NCBI GenBank assembly: GCA_030151725.1
Contig: JASLDD010000255.1
Span: 1-10,914, forward strand
Origin: Solirubrobacteraceae bacterium
Lineage (GTDB): Bacteria; Actinomycetota; Thermoleophilia; Solirubrobacterales; Solirubrobacteraceae
Length of the DNA: 10,914 nt
Direction of reading: 5' to 3'
This document shows positions 5,833 to 10,914 of this stretch, piece after piece; position 1 is the stretch's first letter; the number at the start of each line of letters is the position of its first letter. A program made the position numbers and the translations under genes. The notes beneath the pieces were generated by a model. That model saw only the letters and a program-made list of their open reading frames with translations. It did not search any database and had not been told where the DNA came from.

Positions 5833-7206
5833 ATGAGGCACGCGAAGCGGGGCGCGCTCGTCCTCTTCACTCGGGACCTGCGCGTGCACGACCAACAGGC
5901 GCTGAGCGCTGCCGTGCGCGAGTCCGAGGTGGTCGTACCAGCCTTCGTGCTCGACCGAGAGCTGCTTGGCGGCAGCTGCGGGGCGCCCAACCGAATCGCC
6001 TTCCTGCTCCAGAGCCTGACCGATCTGGACCGCTCGCTGCGCGAGCGCGGCGCACGCCTGATCGTGCTCAGGGGCGACGTGGTCGAGCAGACGCTGAAGC
6101 TCGTGCACCAGTGTCGCCTGTCTGCCATCCACATGAGCGCCGACTTCACCCCCTACGCACAGAAGCGACACCGCCGGCTGCGCCAGGCGTGCGAGACGGC
6201 GCGCGTCGAGCTGCGCGTCCACCCGGGCGTGACTGTGCTGAGGCCTGGGGAGATCACGCCGTCGGGCGGGGATCATTACCGGGTGTTCACCCCCTACTGG
6301 CGTGTGTGGAGCACCATCGATCCGGGCTCGGTGAAGCGCGCGCCCGGGAAGATCGCGATGGGAGACGTGGGCCGCGCGGGCGCCATCCCGAAGCTCTCCA
6401 GTCTCGTGCCCGCAGCCCCCTCGCCGGAGCTGCAGGCGGGCGGCGAGAGCGCCGCGCGTTCACACCTGAAACGCTGGCTGCGCGACGACGCCGCTCGCTA
6501 CGAGCAGGTCCGCAACGAGCTCGCGCGTGAGACCTCGCGCCTGAGCGCATACCTGCATTTCGGCTGCCTGTCCCCGCGCGAGGTGCTCGAGCGCTCGGGG
6601 CGCGGCCCCGCCGCGGCGAGCTTTGCGCGGCAGCTCTGCTGGCGTGACTTTCACCATCAGGTGCTTGCTGCCAGGCCTGAGTTGCCCTCGCGCGACTATC
6701 GCTCCAAGGGCGATCGCTGGCTGAGCGACGAGCGCTCCCTGGAGGCGTGGCGCACGGGCCAAACGGGCTACCCAGTGGTCGACGCGGGCATGCGCCAGCT
6801 CGCACTCGAGGGCTTCATGCACAATCGCGCTCGGTTGATAGTGGGCTCGTTCTTGACCAAGACGCTCTACCTCGACTGGCGTCTTGGCGCCGCGCACTTC
6901 GCCGGTCTGCTCGTGGACGCTGACGTGGCGAACAACGTCGGCAACTGGCAATGGATCGCCGGCACCGGTAACGACACACGTCCCAACCGCGTGCTCAACC
7001 CCGTCAGCCAGGGGCAGCGCCTGGATCCCCACGGCGACTACGTGCGCCGCTACGTCCCAGAGCTCGCCGACATCCCCGGCCGCGCAGTGCACGAGCCGTG
7101 GCGGCTGGGTCGCTCCAGTAAGACCTTGCGATACCCCGACCCGCTCGTGGACATCGCCCTCGCTGCTGCCGAGTTCCGCGCCCGCAGGACAGCTCACGCC
7201 GGCTGA
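5833..7206 (+). CDS. phrB: Deoxyribodipyrimidine photolyase (class I CPD photolyase)
   Basis: Light-driven flavoenzyme that splits UV-induced cyclobutane pyrimidine dimers. The 457-residue length is normal for class I photolyases. The N-terminal antenna domain starts LVLFTRDLRVHD (9-20). The FAD domain carries RLSAYLHFGCLSPREV (236-251), WRDFHHQ (270-276), TGYPVVDAGMRQL (311-323), MHNR (329-332), DWRLGAAHF (348-356) and NNVGNWQW (367-374). By alignment with E. coli photolyase, the electron-transfer Trp triad is Trp296, Trp349 and Trp372, and the FAD-contacting Asn is Asn368. Trp270 matches the lesion-binding Trp277. All key residues are present, so the enzyme should be active in repair. The antenna chromophore cannot be told from sequence. 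It is tightly packed after the atypical SDR, and its TGATG junction couples it to the next gene. Confidence 0.95.
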   Translation: MRHAKRGALVLFTRDLRVHDQQALSAAVRESEVVVPAFVLDRELLGGSCGAPNRIAFLLQSLTDLDRSLRERGARLIVLRGDVVEQTLKLVHQCRLSAIHMSADFTPYAQKRHRRLRQACETARVELRVHPGVTVLRPGEITPSGGDHYRVFTPYWRVWSTIDPGSVKRAPGKIAMGDVGRAGAIPKLSSLVPAAPSPELQAGGESAARSHLKRWLRDDAARYEQVRNELARETSRLSAYLHFGCLSPREVLERSGRGPAAASFARQLCWRDFHHQVLAARPELPSRDYRSKGDRWLSDERSLEAWRTGQTGYPVVDAGMRQLALEGFMHNRARLIVGSFLTKTLYLDWRLGAAHFAGLLVDADVANNVGNWQWIAGTGNDTRPNRVLNPVSQGQRLDPHGDYVRRYVPELADIPGRAVHEPWRLGRSSKTLRYPDPLVDIALAAAEFRARRTAHAG

Positions 7207-7478
7207 TGACGACGTTGAGCACGCCCGGCGTGACGCCCGCAGCTCGCTACATTCGCCAGGTGCCCCAGCAGGTCCCCATTCGCGAGCAGTCCATCCGGCT
7301 TGGACAGCTGCTCAAGTTGGCAGGTGTGATCGACAGCGGCAGCGAAGCCAAGGCGCTCCTGGCCGAGCATTCTGCTCTGGTCAACGGGGAGCCCGAGACC
7401 CGTCGCGGCCGTCAGCTGCGTCCGGGCGACACCGTGACGATCGGCGAGCACGAGCTACAGGTGTCCGCCGCTGCCTAG
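7206..7478 (+). CDS. S4-domain RNA-binding protein (YbcJ-like)
   Basis: A 90-residue protein whose residues about 30-86 form a single S4 domain: IRLGQLLKLAGVIDSGSEAK, then LLAEHSALVNGEPETRRGRQLRPGDTV. This matches small YbcJ/RlbA-type proteins, which bind structured RNA and have been linked to ribosomes. The first 25-30 residues look flexible, and a GTG at 7260 is a possible shorter start. The ATG shares one base with the photolyase stop (TGATG), so it is translationally coupled. Its stop lies 8 bp from the convergent anti-sigma stop with no hairpin between. I see nothing tying it to DNA repair apart from position. Confidence 0.85.
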   Translation: MTTLSTPGVTPAARYIRQVPQQVPIREQSIRLGQLLKLAGVIDSGSEAKALLAEHSALVNGEPETRRGRQLRPGDTVTIGEHELQVSAAA

Positions 7479-7486
7479 ATCCGGGG

Positions 7487-8188
7487 TCAGCTCAGGCTCG
7501 CGATGATCACAGGTTCGCGCGTCGGGGCAAGACTGCCGCCGATCGGCTCGGAGGTGACGAGGATCTCCTTGACGCCGCTCACGCTGCCGGGCACACCCAC
7601 GGTGGCTCGGCCCTTGGTCGTGACAGTGAACAGCGCGTTGGTCGGCTGCGGCGCTCCGGCGCGTTTCACCCAGACCTCATACACCCGGTCGGGCGAGGTC
7701 TGCGGCATGCCAGAAATATTCAGCTCGGCGTGCCCGTCACTCACCTGGAGCGTCGCGCTCGCGTGCGGCGCGAGCACCTGTGCGTGGATCACGCGTGTCG
7801 AGGGGCTCGAGCTCCCACCCGAGATGAGCGCGATCGCTATGGCGGCCACGACGAGGGCGGCCGCGGCCAAGCCCATTACTGGGCGCAGTCCCAGCGACCC
7901 CATCGCAAAGCGCCTGCGAGCAGAGCTGCCCTTGGCGCCCGCCGGCAGCTCGCCAACGCTCGTCATGATCCGCTTCTTGAGCGCGGGCGGGGCGCTCACG
8001 TGGGGTGCCATCGCCGGTAGCGCGTCTGCGACCACCTGCAGCGCGGCGACCTCCTCGCGGCACACCGCACAGGAGGCCAGGTGCACGCGGAAGGCCGCAA
8101 GCTCGTTGTCGGGGAGCGCGCCGAGCACGTAGGAGGCGGCGTTGCCGTCGCAGTCGGGGGTGTGGGTCCGCGGCTCTTCAGAGCTCAT
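7487..8188 (-). CDS. rskA: Anti-sigma factor, zinc-binding, RskA-type
   Basis: A 233-residue membrane-bound regulator predicted to hold the adjacent ECF sigma factor inactive. The cytoplasmic N-terminal domain has the ZAS zinc motif His36-x3-Cys40-x2-Cys43. A single membrane helix spans about 104-122 (GLAAAALVVAAIAIALI). The outer domain matches RskA (anti-sigma-K factor) with VYEVWVKRAGAPQPTNALF (169-187) and LVTSEPIGGSLAPTREPVI (210-228). In that family, regulated proteolysis at the membrane releases the sigma factor. The ATG overlaps the sigma stop as ATGA and has GGAGGT six bases ahead, a strong ribosome site lying inside the sigma gene. The frame stays open upstream but would overlap the sigma gene widely, so I rejected a longer start. 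It is the last gene of the leftward unit. Confidence 0.9.
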   Translation of the reverse strand: MSSEEPRTHTPDCDGNAASYVLGALPDNELAAFRVHLASCAVCREEVAALQVVADALPAMAPHVSAPPALKKRIMTSVGELPAGAKGSSARRRFAMGSLGLRPVMGLAAAALVVAAIAIALISGGSSSPSTRVIHAQVLAPHASATLQVSDGHAELNISGMPQTSPDRVYEVWVKRAGAPQPTNALFTVTTKGRATVGVPGSVSGVKEILVTSEPIGGSLAPTREPVIIASLS

Positions 8189-8829
8189 GGCAGCACCTCC
8201 GCGGGATCTCCCAATGTCATTCGCATCTTGGCCAGCCCCAACCGCATGCGCCCCTTGACGGTGCCCACGGGCGTGTCGAGCATCGAGGCGATCTGCACGT
8301 GGGTCATGCCCCCGAAATACGCCAGCTCGATAACACGGCTCTGCTCGGCGGGCAGGTCGCTGAGCGCGTCTTGGATTTCGCGTGCCTCCTCGCGCCGGGC
8401 CACCTCCAGATCGGTGCGCTCGGGTGCGACCAGCCGCTCCTCGATGCCCTCCTCGGCGATGACGCCCCGGTCGCGCACGCCGCGCCGGCGCAGCGCGTCG
8501 ATTGCCCGGTTGTGCACGATTCCCAGGACCCACGTGCGGACGCTTCCGCGCTGGCGGTCATAGCGAGCGCGACTGTGCCAAAGGGACAGGAATGCCTCCT
8601 GCACGACATCCTCAGCCAGCGCGCGTTGACGACACATGCGAAAGGCGAGCGAGAAGGCAGCGTCGGCATGCCGGTCGTAGACCACCTCGAACGCGTCCGC
8701 GTTGCTCCTGTAGACGAGATGCATGAGCTCCTCATCCGCGAGCACGCGCAAGCGGTCGGCTTGCCCGCCCGCACCAGCTGAACGAAGAGGATTGAACATG
8801 CTGCCCATGTTTACGGCCGAGCCCTTCAT
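8185..8829 (-). CDS. sigK: ECF RNA polymerase sigma factor, SigK-like
   Basis: A 214-residue extracytoplasmic-function sigma factor. Region 2 is about residues 46-116, with DAFEVVYDRHADAAFSLAF, the core-binding DVVQEAFLSLW (74-84) and TWVLGIVHNRAIDALRRR for -10 recognition. Region 4 is about 153-204: LSDLPAEQSRVIELAYFGG, then a helix-turn-helix ending VGTVKGRMRLGLAKMR. Regions 1 and 3 are absent, as expected. Its partner is the downstream RskA-type anti-sigma factor, coupled by an ATGA overlap, so I assign the SigK group; I infer that group mainly from the partner. The start is uncertain: ATG at 8829, 8808 and 8799 and a TTG at 8856 are all in frame, none with an ideal ribosome site. The gene begins a few tens of bases after tatC, and I see no convincing autoregulated promoter in that gap. 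Confidence 0.9.
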   Translation of the reverse strand: MKGSAVNMGSMFNPLRSAGAGGQADRLRVLADEELMHLVYRSNADAFEVVYDRHADAAFSLAFRMCRQRALAEDVVQEAFLSLWHSRARYDRQRGSVRTWVLGIVHNRAIDALRRRGVRDRGVIAEEGIEERLVAPERTDLEVARREEAREIQDALSDLPAEQSRVIELAYFGGMTHVQIASMLDTPVGTVKGRMRLGLAKMRMTLGDPAEVLP

Positions 8830-8894
8830 TTGGATCACTGCATCCCAGCTCTTCAAATGAATGCAGATGCTTCGGACGGTGCTGACACTCAGAA

Positions 8895-9893
8895 CTACGA
8901 AGCCGAATCGGTGGGACGTCCCCCCTCCTCGGCCAGCCGATCTGCTCGCCGTCTGTCTTTGCGGTCGATGACTCTCGCGAGCAGAACGCTGAGCTCGAAC
9001 AGCAGGTAAAGGGGAACCGTCTCCAGCAGCAGCGTGACGGCGTCTCCCGGCAGGAAGGCAGCGATCGCCCCGCAGGCGGCAATCGCATAACGGCGGTTGT
9101 GTCGAAGCTGCTTGGTGGTGACTATCTCTGCACGAGTCGCAGCAAGGATCGCGACCGGCACCTGGAACACCAGCCCCATTGCCAGCAGCGTGACAGCGGC
9201 AAAATGGTAGTACTGGCTGGCTTGAACCAGGACATTGAACTGACCGCTGTTGAAGTTCTGAAAGAAGCGCACAGCCGCAGGCAACACAACGAAGTAACCA
9301 AACAGCACGCCCGCCACAAACAGAAATGGGATCGCCAGCATCAGCGGCGTTGCAATGCGCTTCTGATCCGGGCTGAAGGCCGGCAGCAAAAAGCCGTATA
9401 GCTCATACAGGATGATCGGCAGCGCCAGGATCAGCGCGAAGATCAAAGCGATGCCGATCGTCGTGGTGAACGGCTCGCCGATCCCTAGCGTCACGGGCTT
9501 GTTGCCCTCGGGGGCAGCCGAGAGGTGCTTGATAGCACCACGCAGCTGTGGCGTGACGTGTTCGAGCGAGCCACGCGTGGCCGCCGAGACGCCGCTTCCG
9601 GGCCGTTGCAAGGCGGTGACCACGTCCTGCAACTGGGTGGCCACCGTTCGCGCGCTCTGCTGGACGGAATATGTGGCCCCGAGCGGCCCATTTCCAGCTT
9701 TGACCTGTTTTTGGGTCTCGTGCGAGAGCGGCTTGTTGATGATGTCGAGCAGCGCGTGGTTCTGCCACATGCAGAACCCGAAGGCCACCGCGAGCGCCGC
9801 CAGCGAGATGATCAGGCGCCCGCGCAGCTCGTGCAGATGATCGACCACGGTGAGGCGGTCTTCGTGTCCGATCCTGCCTACCGCTACCGCCAT
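8895..9893 (-). CDS. tatC: Sec-independent protein translocase TatC with enlarged first outer loop
   Basis: Polytopic core of the twin-arginine translocase; it recognises Tat signal peptides and works with TatA to export folded proteins. HLHELRGRL (19-27) is the cytoplasmic N-terminal signature. The first membrane helix is about 28-44, and Pro55-Leu56 matches the conserved PL after it. LYELYGFLLPAFSPDQKR (162-179) contains Glu164, equivalent to the conserved Glu103 of E. coli TatC. GYFVVLPAAVRFFQNF (199-214) and the later helices fit a six-helix protein. At 332 residues it is longer than the usual 240-260. The excess lies between helices 1 and 2, about 57-137, rich in Gln, Ala, Thr and Ser. 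GGAGAG precedes the ATG at good spacing. It is 60 bp downstream of tatA; no tatB is visible. Confidence 0.95.
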   Translation of the reverse strand: MAVAVGRIGHEDRLTVVDHLHELRGRLIISLAALAVAFGFCMWQNHALLDIINKPLSHETQKQVKAGNGPLGATYSVQQSARTVATQLQDVVTALQRPGSGVSAATRGSLEHVTPQLRGAIKHLSAAPEGNKPVTLGIGEPFTTTIGIALIFALILALPIILYELYGFLLPAFSPDQKRIATPLMLAIPFLFVAGVLFGYFVVLPAAVRFFQNFNSGQFNVLVQASQYYHFAAVTLLAMGLVFQVPVAILAATRAEIVTTKQLRHNRRYAIAACGAIAAFLPGDAVTLLLETVPLYLLFELSVLLARVIDRKDRRRADRLAEEGGRPTDSAS

Positions 9894-9946
9894 GATCTCT
9901 CCGCTCGTCTCGTTCGTCTTGTGAGGATTCAGGGACTGCCCGGAAA

Positions 9947-9962
9947 TCCGCGACTACGCGGA
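9947..9962 (-). other. Hairpin with the tatA stop codon in its loop
   Basis: A perfect 6-bp stem, TCCGCG with CGCGGA, encloses the four-base loop TAGT on the leftward strand, and the first three loop bases are the tatA stop codon. A short TTT follows the stem on that strand. It may affect tatA mRNA stability or tatC read-through; with only six base pairs, chance is possible. Confidence 0.4.
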
Positions 9963-10217
9963 GATCTTCTCCCGGACCACCTCTGTGACGGGCTGTGGCT
10001 GGCTCACAACGGGAGCGTCCTGGTGGGGTACAACGAGCGTCGGTGTGACGACAGGCTGCTCGGCGACGTGCTCGTGACCCTCGCCGCTGAGCGCATCCTT
10101 GAAGCCGCGCATACCGCTTCCGAGCGATTTACCCATCTCGGGGAGACGCTTGGCGCCGAACACGAGTAGCAGCAGAATGAGGAGAAATGCGATGTGAATT
10201 GGATTATCGAGACCCAT
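9954..10217 (-). CDS. tatA: Sec-independent protein translocase TatA
   Basis: An 87-residue single-span protein that forms the variable-size translocation assembly with TatC. The membrane helix is about residues 6-20 (PIHIAFLLILLLLVF), followed by the conserved FG hinge at 20-21 and an amphipathic helix, AKRLPEMGKSLGSGMRGFKDAL (22-43). The remaining tail is Pro/Val/Gln-rich and probably disordered. I chose the ATG just before GLDNPIHIAF because AGGAGG lies ten bases upstream; an upstream in-frame start would add 33 residues before the membrane helix, which does not suit TatA. The Phe-Gly hinge and length support TatA rather than TatB. It is downstream of the ferritin-like gene and a strong hairpin, and upstream of tatC. 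Confidence 0.93.
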   Translation of the reverse strand: MGLDNPIHIAFLLILLLLVFGAKRLPEMGKSLGSGMRGFKDALSGEGHEHVAEQPVVTPTLVVPHQDAPVVSQPQPVTEVVREKISA

Positions 10218-10332
10218 GCGGGTGATGCCTCCTAAGGTTAATTTCCGATGCCCTTGTCCGACGAGCCGAGTTCCTACCTGTACTACGCGGGGGGAGCGAG
10301 GGTGGATCACCCGCAACTCCCCCCGTTTACAG
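10218..10332. promoter_or_regulatory. Intergenic region upstream of tatA
   Basis: This 115-bp gap lies between the ferritin-like gene stop and tatA, both leftward. Nearest the ferritin gene is the GC hairpin listed separately. Nearest tatA is TAGGAGG (10228-10234), the tatA ribosome site. The AT-rich AAATTAACC patch just ahead of it may belong to a promoter, but a -10 exactly there would put the transcript start in the ribosome site. I cannot assign a firm promoter. Confidence 0.3.
10288..10325 (-). terminator. GC-rich two-stage hairpin after the ferritin-like gene
   Basis: A 9-bp perfect outer stem, CGGGGGGAG (10288-10296) with CTCCCCCCG (10317-10325), encloses an internal loop and a 5-bp inner stem, GGGTG with CACCC, around a three-base GAT loop. 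It begins 7 bp after the ferritin-like stop. No U-run follows on the leftward strand, which is common for terminators in high-GC actinobacteria. It should separate the ferritin-like transcript from tatA, or at least reduce read-through. Confidence 0.65.
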
Positions 10333-10914
10333 CTATTTCTTGATCAGCGGGCCGGCCTTGGCCAGCACCTGCGCCTTGGTCAGCGGGATGTCAAATCCTT
10401 CGCTGGGCGTAGGGCTCTTGCCGATGAGCAGGTCGATTGCGGCTGCGTGCCGCGCCTCGATCTGCACGATGCTCCCGGCGGCCGCCAGCACCTGCTTGCT
10501 CTGCAGCGACGGTGCCGCCCCGTTGTAGGCCCCTACACCGGTGTTCTCGAGCACCGATGCGAGCGCCAAGAACGAGCTCTGACTGGTGGCCGGGAAGGAG
10601 AACGTCGGTTTCGCAACCGGCTTGGCGCCGAGCGATTTGATGGCCGCCGTCAGGGCGGTCACGTGCTCGGCCTCCTCTTCGCCGAACATCTTGGCGTAGC
10701 TCTTGGCTTCGCCGCTGAGGTTAAGCGACTTGCCCTTGACGTTGTAGAAGTCCGCCTCGAGGTACTCGAGCGTGAGAGCGAAGTTGAGGATTTCGCCATC
10801 CCCGCCTCCAGCTTCCGCCGCCAGCGCCTGTGAGACGAACGGAGTTACCGCCGAGGCGCCGTAGAACGCTCCAGCGGCAAGGGCTCCACGCAGGATGAAG
10901 CTCGAGCGCGTGAG
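10333..10914 (-). CDS. Exported ferritin-like domain protein (5' end outside the window)
   Basis: At least 193 residues; the start lies beyond the right edge. The visible N-terminus is a signal-type segment, LTRSSFILRGALAAGAFYGA, ending in an Ala-rich cleavage-like region near QALAAEAGG (29-37). The mature part is a ferritin-like four-helix bundle of the Ferritin_2 (DUF4439-like) kind: NFALTLEYLEADFY (44-57), then FGEEEAEHVTAL, a later ENTGVGAY and QIEARHAAAIDLL. Likely metal ligands are Glu50 or Glu53, Glu81, His84, Glu123, Glu153 and His156, counting from the window edge. The family is often exported and tied to desiccation or oxidative stress, but its function is not settled. TRSSFIL resembles a Tat motif with Ser in place of the second Arg, although a true Arg pair could lie just outside the window. 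A strong hairpin follows the stop. Confidence 0.85.
   Translation of the reverse strand, partial: LTRSSFILRGALAAGAFYGASAVTPFVSQALAAEAGGGDGEILNFALTLEYLEADFYNVKGKSLNLSGEAKSYAKMFGEEEAEHVTALTAAIKSLGAKPVAKPTFSFPATSQSSFLALASVLENTGVGAYNGAAPSLQSKQVLAAAGSIVQIEARHAAAIDLLIGKSPTPSEGFDIPLTKAQVLAKAGPLIKK

Noticed and set aside
4695..6149. Long leftward open frame antisense to the atypical SDR and photolyase
   Set aside because: It lies antisense to two clear enzyme genes with intact motifs. It has Arg/His/Gln-rich composition, no recognisable domain and no ribosome site. It stays open because of high GC content.
7479..7486. Possible bidirectional terminator between the S4 gene and the anti-sigma gene
   Set aside because: Only 8 bp separate the convergent stops, and I found no inverted repeat or T-run around them.
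8189..8533. N-terminal extension of the anti-sigma gene into the sigma gene
   Set aside because: The ATG at 8188 has GGAGGT at ideal spacing, forms an ATGA overlap with the sigma stop, and gives a normal ZAS-domain start. The extension is Arg/Gly/Ala-rich shadow sequence.
8830..8856. TTG start nine codons upstream for the sigma factor
   Set aside because: No better ribosome site than the ATG at 8829 and a rarer start codon. The choice between this and several downstream ATGs stays open.
8857..8894. Autoregulated SigK-type promoter ahead of the sigma gene
   Set aside because: A CCGAAG block occurs in the gap on the leftward strand, but no CCATCC-like -35 lies at the 16-17 bp spacing known for mycobacterial SigK promoters.
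10216..10833. Rightward open frame across the tatA leader and ferritin-like gene
   Set aside because: It is antisense to a clear ferritin-like coding region and passes through the GC hairpin, with no domain and no start signals.

Overview
The window is GC-rich, gene-dense bacterial chromosome. Galactokinase and galactose-1-phosphate uridylyltransferase of actinobacterial type, a SigK/RskA-type sigma/anti-sigma pair and GTG or overlapping start codons point to a high-GC actinomycete. My best guess is the Thermoleophilia (Solirubrobacterales-like), but this rests on protein flavour alone. It looks like ordinary chromosome: I see no insertion sequence, phage gene, CRISPR array, tRNA or rRNA.

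Layout. (1) A gene cut off at the left edge reads leftward from base 38. It is divided by a 146-bp promoter region from a rightward galactose operon: a small coupled ORF, galT, then galK, closed by a hairpin and U-run terminator at about 2368-2401. (2) A leftward two-gene unit encodes a UbiE-like methyltransferase followed by a UbiA-like membrane protein, running convergent with galK. (3) A rightward unit encodes a classical SDR, an atypical NAD(P)-binding SDR (YbjT-like), a class I CPD photolyase and an S4-domain RNA-binding protein, with very tight junctions in its second half. (4) A leftward unit encodes an exported ferritin-like protein (cut by the right edge), a strong GC hairpin, tatA, tatC, an ECF sigma factor and its RskA-type anti-sigma factor.

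How the parts fit. GalT and GalK are two steps of the Leloir pathway. The methyltransferase/UbiA-like pair suggests prenyl-lipid or quinone chemistry. The photolyase with two SDRs resembles light- or oxidation-responsive clusters. TatA/TatC export folded proteins, and the neighbouring ferritin-like protein has a hydrophobic signal segment that makes it a plausible Tat client. The ECF sigma/anti-sigma pair lies directly downstream of tatC and may be co-transcribed with it.

The most notable oddities are: the galT N-terminal segment apparently encoded as a separate upstream ORF; an atypical SDR whose NAD(P)-binding motif lies upstream of any ATG, GTG or TTG start; a 37/38-bp tandem duplication just before that gene; a long extra-cytoplasmic insertion in TatC; a hairpin holding the tatA stop codon in its loop; and a perfect 12-bp palindrome at the galactose operon promoter. 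I found no clear candidate for a wholly new multi-gene system.
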